Shown here: positions 34,742 to 44,465 of the stretch, one piece after another | Layout of the letters: each line of letters begins with the position of its first letter | Numbering within the stretch: the first letter of the stretch is position 1 | Origin: Dehalococcoidia bacterium | Lineage (GTDB): Bacteria > Chloroflexota > Dehalococcoidia > Tepidiformales > Tepidiformaceae | Reading direction: 5' to 3' | Assembly (NCBI GenBank): GCA_003104995.1 | Contig: PQAO01000013.1 | Coordinates: 99,165 to 163,164 of the forward strand | Length of the DNA stretch: 64,000 bases | The notes under the pieces: generated by a model | What the model was told of the DNA's origin: nothing | The model's input: the letters and a program-made list of their open reading frames with translations, nothing else | Databases searched by the model: none | Position numbers and translations under genes: made by a program

Positions 34742-35173
34742 ATGAGCTGGTTTCATCGAAGGGTCATCGCGGTTGCGGCCATGGGATTCGGCCTCGCAGC
34801 GATTTTCGGCGCGACACTCGGTATCGCCGTCGCCAAGCACAGCAGCACCGTCGGGGGCGTCTGCTCCAACGGATCGCAAGGCTGCAATATCCACTACGTC
34901 GGTGTCATCAAGTCCGGCGCCGTCAGCCCGGCCAAGTTCACCGAATGCCTGCCCTCGGGTTCGTGGAGCGCTATCTACACCTGGGATGGACCCAACCAGC
35001 AGTGGCTCCACCACTTCAACACCACCGGTACCGGAGTCCCGAGCTACGTTAACAACACCAGCGCCGGCGGTATCGCGAATATCCCCGGCTTCTCCGGTGT
35101 CGTCCTCATCATGAAGCTGGGCACCCCCAGCCAGTCGGTCACGTTGCTCGACGCCAACAACGAGAGCTGCTGA
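34742..35173 (+). CDS. Hypothetical secreted protein
   Basis: A 143-residue protein with an N-terminal signal or anchor segment (VAAMGFGLAAIFGATLGIAV). The exported part is Gly/Ser/Asn/Thr-rich with four cysteines, including a terminal Cys (NNESC). No family recognised. A strong GGGAGG site precedes the ATG, and a clear terminator follows, so it is a single-gene transcript. Confidence 0.65.
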   Translation: MSWFHRRVIAVAAMGFGLAAIFGATLGIAVAKHSSTVGGVCSNGSQGCNIHYVGVIKSGAVSPAKFTECLPSGSWSAIYTWDGPNQQWLHHFNTTGTGVPSYVNNTSAGGIANIPGFSGVVLIMKLGTPSQSVTLLDANNESC

Positions 35174-35197
35174 CCAACTCCCGCCCTCACGACCCCT

Positions 35198-35232
35198 CGA
35201 AAGCCCCTGTCCCAACCGGACGGGGGCTTTCG
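35198..35232 (+). terminator. Rho-independent terminator after secreted protein
   Basis: Fifteen-base arms CGAAAGCCCCTGTCC and GGACGGGGGCTTTCG pair with one wobble around a five-base loop. The 3' arm carries TTT. It lies 25 bases past the stop at 35173 and may also serve the convergent gene ending at 35252. Confidence 0.8.
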
Positions 35233-35251
35233 CTTCCCCGTCGAACCGTCT

Positions 35252-36040
35252 CTACCGTCCGCGCCGGCGCTGCGCCAGGCCAGCCACCAGGCTCTGGCCG
35301 ATCGGGCCCTGCTCGTCGTACAGCCGGCACTCGCCCACGCATACGCCTTCCGCGCTCCCGTGGTCCGTCACGTCGAACCCGACCCACTCGGTTACTGGCA
35401 GGCGGTGCAGGTACAGCGTGATGTCCACGTTGATATAGGCGAGGCCGTTCGGCCCCGAGTTCGCCAGCGGGCTCGTGAAGTCGCACGCGAGCGCGACTCG
35501 CTGGAACGGCGTCAGCTCCCGCCCTTCGATGAGTGCCCGGACCTCCCGCATCCACACGCGTTTCCGCCCGGCGGCTCCGAACGCCCGCCCGAGCGACCGC
35601 GTCTCCCACATCGGCTTCCAATCTCCCTGGAGCTGGGCGGGAAACTCCTCGGCCGGGATGGCATCGGGTAGCGGCATGTCCCACGGCTCTGGCCGCCACA
35701 CCTCCCCCTCGGGCTCTTCGCCCCGGCGCAGCAGCATCCCGCTCGCTCTGCCGATCGAAACTCCCTCGGCGAAGCATTCAGCATCGACCACGCGGATTCG
35801 GCCGCCCTCTCGCACCACATTCGTCCGCACCTCGATCGGCACGAACGTCGGTAAACGCCAGAGGTCCACCGTCATGCGCGAAAACTGCAGGTCCGGCGCG
35901 CCATGGAGGCGCTCCATCTCCGCCCCCAACAGGCCCGCAATCACGCGCCCGTGGAGCGAGTTCGGGTCCCACGGGCCGCGGCACACCCGGTTCGGAATGT
36001 ACCGGTCACCCTCAACAGAAAAGAATGCATCCTCAGGCAT
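35252..36040 (-). CDS. Thioesterase-family protein (double hotdog, acyl-CoA thioesterase-like)
   Basis: A 262-residue protein. The pattern fits a TesB-like/4HBT_3 double-hotdog protein: an N-terminal hotdog (GRVIAGLLGAEMERLHGAPD, VDLWRLPTFVPIEVRTNVVR) and a C-terminal one (DFTSPLANSGPNGLAYINVD, TLYLHRLPVTEWVGFDVTDH). The Asp of the second half (DFTS/DITLYLHR) matches the catalytic area. It likely hydrolyses acyl-CoA. CATGAT ends eight bases before the ATG. Confidence 0.8.
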   Translation of the reverse strand: MPEDAFFSVEGDRYIPNRVCRGPWDPNSLHGRVIAGLLGAEMERLHGAPDLQFSRMTVDLWRLPTFVPIEVRTNVVREGGRIRVVDAECFAEGVSIGRASGMLLRRGEEPEGEVWRPEPWDMPLPDAIPAEEFPAQLQGDWKPMWETRSLGRAFGAAGRKRVWMREVRALIEGRELTPFQRVALACDFTSPLANSGPNGLAYINVDITLYLHRLPVTEWVGFDVTDHGSAEGVCVGECRLYDEQGPIGQSLVAGLAQRRRGR

Positions 36041-36049
36041 AGCGCCCGA

Positions 36050-37270
36050 TCATGCCCCCGCCGCCTCGAACGGGCCACTGGAAGACGGATACTGCACTGC
36101 CCCTTCCTCGCTCGTTGCTCCGCCAGGCACCATCCCAATCATCCGGTAGATAGGCGCAGGCGAGCCGTCCCGCAATCTCCCGCTGAGCACCCAGAGCACC
36201 GCCAGGCAGAGCCCGAAGAGCGCCACCATCCCGCCGACGCTCAACACATCGAGCAGCGTGGAGTCTGGCCCCGATCCGCTCAGGATTGCGTCCCCCGCCA
36301 GTGTGTAGTTCAGGAAGTTCCACGTTCCGTGCACCAGCACGCCAAGTGGATACCCCACCATGTACCCGGGCTTGTGCCGGAAGAGCCCGAAGAACCCCAG
36401 CGCCGCGAGCCCCGTCGCCGTCGCGTGCAACGCCCCCGTCCCTGCGCGGCCCACCGCGAACAGCCACCACTGCTCGCTGATCTGCTGTTCGCTCAGCTGG
36501 TCCGGGTTCACCACCGCCAGGCTGTTCTGGAACGTCTCGAGGATGTTGAACCCGGCCCCTGCCAGCACTCCCCAGACGAAGCATCGCGCTGCCCCACCCC
36601 TTCGGAAGAAGAAGAACGCGACCAGCATCCCCTTCCAGAACTCCTCATTCAGTGGCGCAACCACCGAGAGCACGGATAGGTCGAAGGCCACGCCCCAGGC
36701 CGCCGGCAGCGTCTGCAGGTTGTCGCCGATTGCCCACGGGTCCCCGAACCCCTTCGCGCTGATCAGCCACGCCCCTCCGAAAACGACGTAGGCCGTGTTC
36801 AGGATTGCCCCCATGGTCGTGGCGCCAACCGCTCCGTAGATGAGACCGCTGGTCCACTCGCGCCAGCTGAAGGGCCACGCCCACGCGTTGAACTGCAGGT
36901 ACCGCTGTGAAACAAACAGGGCCAGCGCAATCGATGGGATGCTGACAATCAGCACGTTCATCACCGGGAAGAGCCATGGCAAACGCTCCGGGTTGTTCAC
37001 CTCAACCTGTCCGATCCACACCAGGACCGGGAACACCACCACCAGGGCCACCACGTACAGCCACCGCCGCGTCGTCAGCCCCAGCGCCGTCGAGGCCGTC
37101 CCCCCGAGCGACGATGCCGCCTGGTAGACCAGCATCCCGCCCAGGCTCAGCGTCACGATTGCCGTGCCGAGGAAGACGTTTACCTGGAAAAGCTTGTCCC
37201 GCGGGCTATCGTCCACGTCGAGCAGCAGCGCCAGCGCTCCCAGCCCGTTCAGGAATGCGAATGCCCCCAC
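36050..37270 (-). CDS. PrsW family intramembrane metalloprotease-like protein
   Basis: A 406-residue polytopic membrane protein with about ten hydrophobic segments. The PrsW/Abi-type motif NEEFWKG with a downstream H (GALHATATGLAALG) and GVLVHGTWNF supports the glutamic-type intramembrane protease superfamily. In Firmicutes such enzymes cut anti-sigma factors. The start is unclear: the GTG at 37270 lies inside the first hydrophobic run and no better start codon is found before recF. Confidence 0.8.
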   Translation of the reverse strand: MGAFAFLNGLGALALLLDVDDSPRDKLFQVNVFLGTAIVTLSLGGMLVYQAASSLGGTASTALGLTTRRWLYVVALVVVFPVLVWIGQVEVNNPERLPWLFPVMNVLIVSIPSIALALFVSQRYLQFNAWAWPFSWREWTSGLIYGAVGATTMGAILNTAYVVFGGAWLISAKGFGDPWAIGDNLQTLPAAWGVAFDLSVLSVVAPLNEEFWKGMLVAFFFFRRGGAARCFVWGVLAGAGFNILETFQNSLAVVNPDQLSEQQISEQWWLFAVGRAGTGALHATATGLAALGFFGLFRHKPGYMVGYPLGVLVHGTWNFLNYTLAGDAILSGSGPDSTLLDVLSVGGMVALFGLCLAVLWVLSGRLRDGSPAPIYRMIGMVPGGATSEEGAVQYPSSSGPFEAAGA

Positions 37271-37317
37271 GACGACCGCTCCGCCGACAACGAGGGTTCG
37301 CCGCCTGCCCGTTTGGG

Positions 37318-38487
37318 TTACTCGCCTTCGAAGCGCGTCAGGGTCCCGGCCGAGACCACAAAACGGCCTGCCGCGCGCGTCATGATGTCGCGCAGACGGT
37401 CCGGGTCGGCCGTCGTCACCAGCGTCTGCTGGAACGTGTCGATGTACTCCAGGACGCCGCGCCGCCGCCGAGCGTCCAGCTCGCTGAGCACATCATCGAG
37501 CAGCACCACCGGGTCGTCGCCCAGTGCCCGCCTCAGGTAGCTCGCCTCTGCCAGCCGCATCGAAAGCGCCGCCGTCCGCTGCTGTGCCCGCGAAGCGAAC
37601 GAATCTGCCGCCATCCCATCGATCTCGATGAGCACGTCATCCCGGTGCGGCCCGACCAGCGTCGCACCCGCGCCGATTTCCCGCGGGCGCAGGTTCTGCA
37701 GCGCCTTCAGCATCCGCGCGGTCCACTCGGAGTCGTCGATCGGAGAATCGGTCGCGTCCAGCCCACCGAGCGAAGGCCGGTAAGTCAACTGGAGGTCTTC
37801 GAGCCCGTCGCTCAGCCGCTCCATCTGCTGCTGCGCCTGCGGCACGATGTGGCCCAGCGCGTCTGCCCGCGCCCAGAAGATCATCCCGCCGGCGTGGGCC
37901 AGCTCCTGGTCCCAGAAGTTCAGCTCCTGCGACGAAGCCTCGCGGCTCTGGATCCGCTTCAGCAGGCTGTTCCGCTGCTGCAGGACCTTCGCGTACTTCT
38001 GCATCGCCCGCAGGTAGCCGCGGTCCACCTGCGAGATCATCATGTCCAGGTAGCGCCGCCGCAACAGCGGTGAACCCGCCACAATCTCGATGTCCAGCGT
38101 GGTGAACAGGACCGCGCAAAGCTGCCCGACCGCATCGGAGGCCTTCTTCGGGACGCCGTTCACCCGGACACGCTTCCCGGCCCGGTGGCTCGCGTCGGTC
38201 GTCCGCCCCACGATTGCCAGCTCCAGCGCCAGGTTTCCCGCCGAGCGCTCCACCTCGCACGATAGCCGCGCTACCGGGAAGTCGCTGGGGATGATGTCGC
38301 GCCGCACCAGGTCGGCATCGGTGCTCGCCCGGCTCGAACGCAACGTCGAGAGCAGGTAGATCGCCTCGAGCAAGTTGCTCTTGCCCTGTGCGTTCTCGCC
38401 AATGAAGAGGTTGAGCCCCTTTTCCAGGCGGACATCTGTGCGCACGTAATTGCGGAAATTCGTCAGTTGGAGATTGAAGATGTACAC
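37318..38487 (-). CDS. recF: DNA replication and repair protein RecF
   Basis: A 389-residue SMC-like ATPase that helps load RecA at gaps. Walker A is in LFIGENAQGKSNLLEAI, the signature region includes ALSMRLAEASYLRRAL, and Walker B with the D-loop is VVLLDDVLSELDARRR. The GTG at 38487 (VYIFNLQLTNFRNY) gives the normal N-terminus. TATACT ends 11 bases upstream. No dnaA, dnaN or gyrB is adjacent, unlike in many bacteria. Confidence 0.94.
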   Translation of the reverse strand: MYIFNLQLTNFRNYVRTDVRLEKGLNLFIGENAQGKSNLLEAIYLLSTLRSSRASTDADLVRRDIIPSDFPVARLSCEVERSAGNLALELAIVGRTTDASHRAGKRVRVNGVPKKASDAVGQLCAVLFTTLDIEIVAGSPLLRRRYLDMMISQVDRGYLRAMQKYAKVLQQRNSLLKRIQSREASSQELNFWDQELAHAGGMIFWARADALGHIVPQAQQQMERLSDGLEDLQLTYRPSLGGLDATDSPIDDSEWTARMLKALQNLRPREIGAGATLVGPHRDDVLIEIDGMAADSFASRAQQRTAALSMRLAEASYLRRALGDDPVVLLDDVLSELDARRRRGVLEYIDTFQQTLVTTADPDRLRDIMTRAAGRFVVSAGTLTRFEGE

Positions 38488-38627
38488 GGTGCATACGTAG
38501 TATAGCCGCCTATCTTTGCCTTGTGGCTCACTTTTTCCGTTTTGCAACGAAACTTTCTGTCATCGCATCGTGACCGCAACATCTGCTCCTTCCCCCCGCC
38601 TCCGGCCGCTGCCGGTCGCGGGTTCGC

Positions 38628-38633
38628 TATACT
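38628..38633 (+). promoter_or_regulatory. -10-like element for DUF433 gene
   Basis: TATACT ends six bases before the ATG at 38640 and lies in a 12-base block GTTCGCTATACT that recurs at 50677 ahead of a second DUF433 gene. Confidence 0.55.
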
Positions 38634-38639
38634 TCCCCC

Positions 38640-38933
38640 ATGGTCCTGGCCAGCGATATCGGCTCCATGCTCGAAAGCAACCCCGCGTGTTGGGGCGGCC
38701 GTCCGTACGTGCGCGGCAAGCGGGTCACCGTGCACCGGATTGCCATCGCCCACAGCCAGGGGTTGTCACCGCCGGAAATCGCCACGGACTACGGCCTCGA
38801 GTTGGCCGAGGTGCACGCGGCACTCGCCCACTACTTCGCGCACCAGCAGCTCATCGATGCTGACAGTGACGCGTACGATGCCGAGTCGGAGCGCATCGCC
38901 CGGACCGCGGAAGGCGACACGGCGGGGCAGTAG
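38640..38933 (+). CDS. DUF433 domain protein
   Basis: A 97-residue protein with the DUF433 core (SNPACWGGRPYVRGKRVTVH, GLSPPEIATDYGLELAEVHA ALAHYF), a winged HTH-like fold seen in VapB45-type antitoxins. The usual DUF5615 toxin partner is not found downstream; only a very short frame overlaps its stop. It may be an orphan or act as a regulator. Apparently leaderless. Confidence 0.85.
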   Translation: MVLASDIGSMLESNPACWGGRPYVRGKRVTVHRIAIAHSQGLSPPEIATDYGLELAEVHAALAHYFAHQQLIDADSDAYDAESERIARTAEGDTAGQ

Positions 38934-39000
38934 TGCCGTTTCCATCGCTGTCCGCCCGCGCCCCATAGTCAACGTCCGCTCCTTCCCCCCGCCTGCCCGG

Positions 39001-39006
39001 TATACT
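39001..39006 (+). promoter_or_regulatory. -10-like element for zinc-ribbon NUDIX gene
   Basis: TATACT ends nine bases before the ATG at 39016. No SD in the gap. Confidence 0.5.
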
Positions 39007-39015
39007 CCGGCCACC

Positions 39016-39609
39016 ATGGCCCACCACACCTACTGCCCCCGCTGCTCAATGACCCTCACCACCAAAGAGGATGGCGGCCGCGAGCGCCCCGCCTGTCCCG
39101 CCTGCGACTACGTCCACTACGGGGACTTCTCCATCGGTTGCGCCGGTGTCGTCATCCGCGAGCGCAAGGCCCTCCTCGTCCAGCGCGGCTGGCAGCCGTT
39201 CGCTGGTTCCTGGCAGCTCCCCGGCGGGTATGCCGAGCACGATGAGCCGCTGGCCGAGGCCGTCGAACGGGAAGTCCGCGAAGAAGCCGGCATCGAGGCT
39301 CGCGTCCGCGACGTGATCGCATTCCGCCACACGGTTGCCGGGCCCATGGGCGGCCCAAGCACCAACATCTACGTCGTCTTCCGCCTCGATCCGCTGGGCG
39401 CCGGCGACCCTCGCTTCGATGGCAACGAAATCGCTAACGCGGGCTTCTTCAGCCTCGAAGAGATGGCTGCCATGGAAGCCGTCCAGGGGCTCTCGAAGTG
39501 GGCCATCGAGAAGGCGTTGCGCATGGGCGATGGGTATGGCCTGCAGCCCGAACCAGCGGGCCCACTTGCGGGGCGCCCTGGCTGGCAACTGTTCGGACTC
39601 CAGGCATAG
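39016..39609 (+). CDS. NUDIX hydrolase with N-terminal zinc ribbon
   Basis: A 197-residue protein. A zinc ribbon (CPRC...CPACDY, residues 7-32) is followed by a complete Nudix box (GGYAEHDEPLAEAVEREVRE then EAGI, about 75-97). This arrangement occurs in NudC-like NAD+ or NADH/ADP-ribose hydrolases, but the NudC SQPWPFP motif is absent; WQPFAGSWQLPGG replaces it. The substrate is therefore open. Confidence 0.88.
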   Translation: MAHHTYCPRCSMTLTTKEDGGRERPACPACDYVHYGDFSIGCAGVVIRERKALLVQRGWQPFAGSWQLPGGYAEHDEPLAEAVEREVREEAGIEARVRDVIAFRHTVAGPMGGPSTNIYVVFRLDPLGAGDPRFDGNEIANAGFFSLEEMAAMEAVQGLSKWAIEKALRMGDGYGLQPEPAGPLAGRPGWQLFGLQA

Positions 39610-39738
39610 CCGGAGGCGGCAACCGCCACTCGGCGCCCCGGCTGTTGTTCTCCCCTGTCACCAATTCGGGCATACTGAGACCAACAGCCCTCCCCGGGGC
39701 GCCACCCAATCCCCAATCTCGGAATCGGAACACCCACC

Positions 39739-40740
<1,002 letters not shown>

Positions 40741-40765
40741 ATCCAGCCCCAAACCACCGGCACGG

Positions 40766-40787
40766 AGGGCGTCCGCAAGGGCGCCCT
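40766..40787 (+). terminator. Hairpin after CitE-like gene
   Basis: AGGGCGTCC and GGGCGCCCT pair with one wobble around a GCAA tetraloop and end in TT, 26 bases past the stop. The rest of 40788-41034 shows no convincing gene. Confidence 0.5.
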
Positions 40788-41034
40788 TCACCGTTCCGGC
40801 GGCAGACCACCCGGCGCCCTATTCCCCGGGCTGCCAGACGACCAGGAACGTCATCGCCGTCGGCCTCCACCCGGTCGAGCGTCGCGACCGCGCGGTCGAC
40901 GTTAGCCTTCTGCACGACAGGTGCGGATCTACCAACGCGACACTGGTCTGGCGCGCGTGTCGTGCCGAAAACCACGGCGAGGGCGGGAACCTCCCCCGGT
41001 GGGGTGCGGTGGTGGCTGTGCCGGATCTCTCTCA

Positions 41035-41862
41035 ATGTTGACTGCCGGGCCACTGGTTGCCCTGCTGATGCTCAGCATCGCGGCCGCCTACGGAGCATGG
41101 CGGTTCTGGTGCGCCCATGCCCTCACCGGATGCCGCCTCGCACTGCTCGCGTCTGGCATCTCTCTCCTCGCTCCGCTTTCAGCGCTGAGCCTGATCCCGC
41201 TCGACCGCAACGGGACTCACGTCCAGGCGAGCCTTCCCGCTGTCGGCGCCGTGGCTGCCGCGGGGTTCGTGCTCTCGCGTACACGCCGGGTCGCACCCTT
41301 GACGCTCGGCCTCTGGCTCCCCACGGCGGTCGGCCAGTGGCGCCAGGGACAGCCGGCCCCCCTTTCCAGCCTCATCGAGACCCTACTCGGTCCACCGGCG
41401 GCCGCCCACGCCTCCCGCACAGCCGCGCTTGCCGAGTCCCTCGCCGAACCCCTCTCCATCGCGCGCGCCGATGCCGATGACATGGTCCTCGCCGCGCTGC
41501 TGCATGCGCTCGGCACGCCGCTCGCGCCCGCAGCTGCCCCTTCCTGTCCTCCCGCCGCTGCGTCCCGCGCGATCGCCGCCAACGTGCTCCGCCGGGTCCC
41601 CGGCTGCCAACCGGTGGCAGCCGCCATCGCAGCCGCCGGCGAACGTTGGGATGGCTCAGGCCCCCTCGGCCTAAGCGGAGAGGCGGTCCCCGTCGCTGCC
41701 CGCATCATCGCCGTCGCCGATGCCTTCGACCGCGCTTCGGAAAACGGCCTGGCCCCGGCCCGGGCCGCCATCCGCCAGGGTTCCGGCACCGCTTACGACC
41801 CGGTCGTCGTCTCCGAGCTCCTCCACATGTTCCGCGAGTGGCCCGGGGCCGCCACCGCCTGA
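41035..41862 (+). CDS. Membrane-anchored degenerate HD-GYP-like protein
   Basis: A 275-residue protein with three to four N-terminal membrane segments (1-85) and a C-terminal HD-type region (about 110-265). GERWDGSGPLGLSGEAVPVA followed by ARIIAVADAFDRAS matches HD-GYP proteins closely, but the HD dyad region reads LLHALG where HD is expected, so metal binding is probably lost. It may act as a c-di-GMP-related adaptor. The ATG at 41035 gives a sensible membrane start. It lies just before a GGDEF-EAL gene. Confidence 0.75.
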   Translation: MLTAGPLVALLMLSIAAAYGAWRFWCAHALTGCRLALLASGISLLAPLSALSLIPLDRNGTHVQASLPAVGAVAAAGFVLSRTRRVAPLTLGLWLPTAVGQWRQGQPAPLSSLIETLLGPPAAAHASRTAALAESLAEPLSIARADADDMVLAALLHALGTPLAPAAAPSCPPAAASRAIAANVLRRVPGCQPVAAAIAAAGERWDGSGPLGLSGEAVPVAARIIAVADAFDRASENGLAPARAAIRQGSGTAYDPVVVSELLHMFREWPGAATA

Positions 41863-42000
41863 CCGCATTCACACGTCAGTCGTATCGCGCATTCCCCGCC
41901 CTGTTTTTTTCGTGGATATTTGACGATTAGAGGAGTAACAGCCGCGTCGCTCCGTCCACTCAACGCGGCCCCCGGGAAGTACCTTCTGGAAGGCAGGCGG

Positions 42001-43683
42001 ATGACCCCTCGAACCAACATCCTTCCGCGCCTCCCGATCGCTGCGTTCTTCGGCGCCCTGGCGCTTGCCGGCTGCCTCATCCCGGTACTCGCCTATCACC
42101 CCTTGTCCGATGCAGGGAGCCTGGCCGTATTGCTGGCCATGGCCCCCGGCATTTTGATCGCCGCAATGGCCACCTACCTCATCCATCGCAACGTCGCCCG
42201 CCCCTTGCGGGCCGCCGCCGCGGTCATCGAAGCCGCCTCCGACGGTGAGCTCGATGGACGCCTCCCGCCCGCCCGCCTCCGAGAGGTCCAGGCCGTTGCC
42301 CATGCGTTCAACCGGATGGCTGATTCGGTCCAGGAGTCGACCGATTCCCTCGTCTATCGCGCCTTCCACGACCCGCTCACCGGGCTCCCCAACCGCGCGC
42401 TGTTTCTCTCTGGCTTCACCCGGGCCCTTGCGGGCGCCCGCCGTGCAAACCGCGTCGCCGTCATGTTCCTCGATGTCGATCGCTTCAAGTACCTGAACGA
42501 CTCGCTCGGCCACGGCGTCGGCGACCAGCTCCTCTCCGCCTTCAGCCAGCGTGTCGTCGGCGCTGCCGATGGCCACATGGTCGCTCGCCTCGGCGGCGAT
42601 GAGTTCACCGTCCTCGTCCAATCCGCCAACGCCCAGGCCGCCGCCCTCCGCATCGCGGAGCGCGTCATGTACGCACTCCGCCGGCCGTTCTCGCTTTCGG
42701 GCCAGGAGATGTTCGTCACCTCCAGTATCGGTATCGCCGTGAGCACCGAAGTCGACCGCACCACCACCGAGCTCCTGCGCAAGGCCGACATCGCCCTTTA
42801 TCGCGCCAAGGCCGAGGGCCGTTCCCGTTTCGTCCTCTTCACACCTGAGCTCGACGCCATCCCGAGCGAACAGTTCGACCTCGACAACGCCCTCCGCCGT
42901 TCCGTCGAGCGCCACGAACTGCTCCTCCACTACCAGCCCCTCATCGACCTCCGGACCGGGGATATCACCGGCATGGAAGCCCTGCTTCGCTGGGACCACC
43001 CCCACCGCGGCATTCTCTCGCCCGCAACTTTCATCTCCATCGCCGAAGAGACGGGCGAGATCATCCGCATCGGCCAGTGGGTCCTCGAAGAAGCCTGCCG
43101 CCGCACCGTCGAGTTCCAGCGCCTCCGCCCCGACTACCCCCTCACCGTGTGCGTCAACATCTCCGCCGCCGAGTTCCGCCAGCGCGACCTTCCCCGTCGC
43201 ATCGCCCGCGTCCTCGAAGCGACCGGCCTCCCGCCACGCCAGCTCAAGCTCGAACTCACCGAGAGCGTCCTCATCCAGGACATCCCCTCCACCCTCGAAA
43301 TGCTCGGCGAACTTCGTGACCTCGGCGTTGGCCTCGCTATCGATGACTTCGGCACCGGCTACTCGTCGCTCAGCTACCTCCAGCGCCTGCCCGTCGACAC
43401 CCTCAAGGTCGACCAGTCGTTCATCGCCCGCCTTGGTGTCGATGCCACCTCCGGCCCCGTCCTTCGGGCCATCGTCGAGATGGGCAACGCGCTCAAGATG
43501 AACGTCGTCGCCGAAGGCATCGAAAACCGCTGGCAGTGGGACTTCCTCGCTGACATCGGCTGCCGCCAGGGCCAGGGCCACTTCTTCACTCCCCCGGTCG
43601 AAGCCACCGACTTTGGCCGCCTGCTGACCGCTCACAACCCGATCAAGGTGCGCACCCCGCGCCGCCTCCCGCGGGCCGGCTGA
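42001..43683 (+). CDS. Bifunctional diguanylate cyclase/phosphodiesterase (HAMP-GGDEF-EAL)
   Basis: A 560-residue membrane protein: two hydrophobic segments (about 12-60), a HAMP-like linker, a GGDEF domain with intact GGDEF (198-202) and an EAL domain starting near 305 with EAL (326-328). EAL catalytic neighbours ELTESV and IDDFGTGYSSLSYL are intact. The RxxD inhibitory site before GGDEF is absent (AADGHMVA). It may make, break or both for c-di-GMP. The frame is open to 41920; the ATG at 42001 is preferred. Confidence 0.9.
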   Translation: MTPRTNILPRLPIAAFFGALALAGCLIPVLAYHPLSDAGSLAVLLAMAPGILIAAMATYLIHRNVARPLRAAAAVIEAASDGELDGRLPPARLREVQAVAHAFNRMADSVQESTDSLVYRAFHDPLTGLPNRALFLSGFTRALAGARRANRVAVMFLDVDRFKYLNDSLGHGVGDQLLSAFSQRVVGAADGHMVARLGGDEFTVLVQSANAQAAALRIAERVMYALRRPFSLSGQEMFVTSSIGIAVSTEVDRTTTELLRKADIALYRAKAEGRSRFVLFTPELDAIPSEQFDLDNALRRSVERHELLLHYQPLIDLRTGDITGMEALLRWDHPHRGILSPATFISIAEETGEIIRIGQWVLEEACRRTVEFQRLRPDYPLTVCVNISAAEFRQRDLPRRIARVLEATGLPPRQLKLELTESVLIQDIPSTLEMLGELRDLGVGLAIDDFGTGYSSLSYLQRLPVDTLKVDQSFIARLGVDATSGPVLRAIVEMGNALKMNVVAEGIENRWQWDFLADIGCRQGQGHFFTPPVEATDFGRLLTAHNPIKVRTPRRLPRAG

Positions 43684-43686
43684 ACA

Positions 43687-44463
43687 TCAGTTGCTGGTCG
43701 CCGGCGGCAGCCCTCCCGGTAGCGTGACCACCGCCCCCGGTCCCATACCGTGGCGCTCGAACCACCCGGCGTTCACTTCCAGCACATACAGGTAGTTCTC
43801 GCCCGGTGTCAGCGGCGTCTCGTCCAGCGGCACCCCCTGTTTGATGGCAATCACCCTTTGGTCGGCGCCGATGTAGGCGATGTCGAGCGGCACGTAGGTG
43901 TTCCGCATCCAGAACCCCGTCTGCACCTCCCTCCCGAAGAGGAACAGCATCCCCGCGTCTTCCGCCAGCTCCTGCCGGAACATCAGCCCCAGCTGGCGAT
44001 CGTCCAGGGTCGCCGCCACTTCCACCCGCACCGCGGCCCTCGCGTCTCCCTGCGACACCACGATGGTGAACGTCCCGTCTCCGTGTTCCTGCGGCTGCAC
44101 GGGAGTTGGCGAGGGGGTCGGTGTCGCGGTGGGCACTGCTGGCGGTTCCTCGGTCAGGGTCACGGTCGGGGCCGGCGTTCCCGGTGTGGCAGGTGCTGTG
44201 CCCCCTGCCGTCCCCGCCGTTGGCGTGGCAGTTGCCCGCTGAGCCGGGTTCGGCTCGGTCGTCCGGGTTGCCGGCGCGGCCGGGCTCGCGGTCATGGCAG
44301 GTGTCCCCGTCACGCTCCCGTTGGCGTTGGTGTCCCCCTCGTCTCCACCCCAACAGCCCGCCACAAGGACCCCGGCCACAACTGCCAGCACGGCGATCGC
44401 CCCTGCAGCGCACTTCGGCCGTCGCACCTCGCACTTCACCACGCCCTTACTCGCTTCTCGCAT
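43687..44463 (-). CDS. DUF192 domain lipoprotein
   Basis: A 258-residue protein: signal peptide with lipobox (VLVAGC, Cys near 37), a long Thr/Pro/Ala-rich linker (about 45-130), and a C-terminal DUF192 domain (DDRQLGLMFRQELAEDAGML, GFWMRNTYVPLDIAYIGAD, YVLEVNAGWFERHGMGPG). DUF192 proteins are small and of unknown role, often exported. It starts three bases after the EamA transporter stop, so the two form an operon. Confidence 0.85.
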   Translation of the reverse strand: MREASKGVVKCEVRRPKCAAGAIAVLAVVAGVLVAGCWGGDEGDTNANGSVTGTPAMTASPAAPATRTTEPNPAQRATATPTAGTAGGTAPATPGTPAPTVTLTEEPPAVPTATPTPSPTPVQPQEHGDGTFTIVVSQGDARAAVRVEVAATLDDRQLGLMFRQELAEDAGMLFLFGREVQTGFWMRNTYVPLDIAYIGADQRVIAIKQGVPLDETPLTPGENYLYVLEVNAGWFERHGMGPGAVVTLPGGLPPATSN

Positions 44464-44465
44464 CC

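Noticed and set aside
38933..38968. 11-codon frame overlapping the stop of the first DUF433 gene as a toxin remnant
   Set aside because: The peptide (VPFPSLSARAP) does not resemble the start of a DUF5615 toxin, unlike the clear PIN stub at 52287.
41880..42000. c-di-GMP riboswitch before the GGDEF-EAL gene
   Set aside because: The leader was inspected because of the gene's function, but no GEMM-like conserved core was visible.
41869..43635. 588-codon antisense frame opposite the GGDEF-EAL gene
   Set aside because: Same composition artefact; the sense gene has intact GGDEF and EAL motifs.
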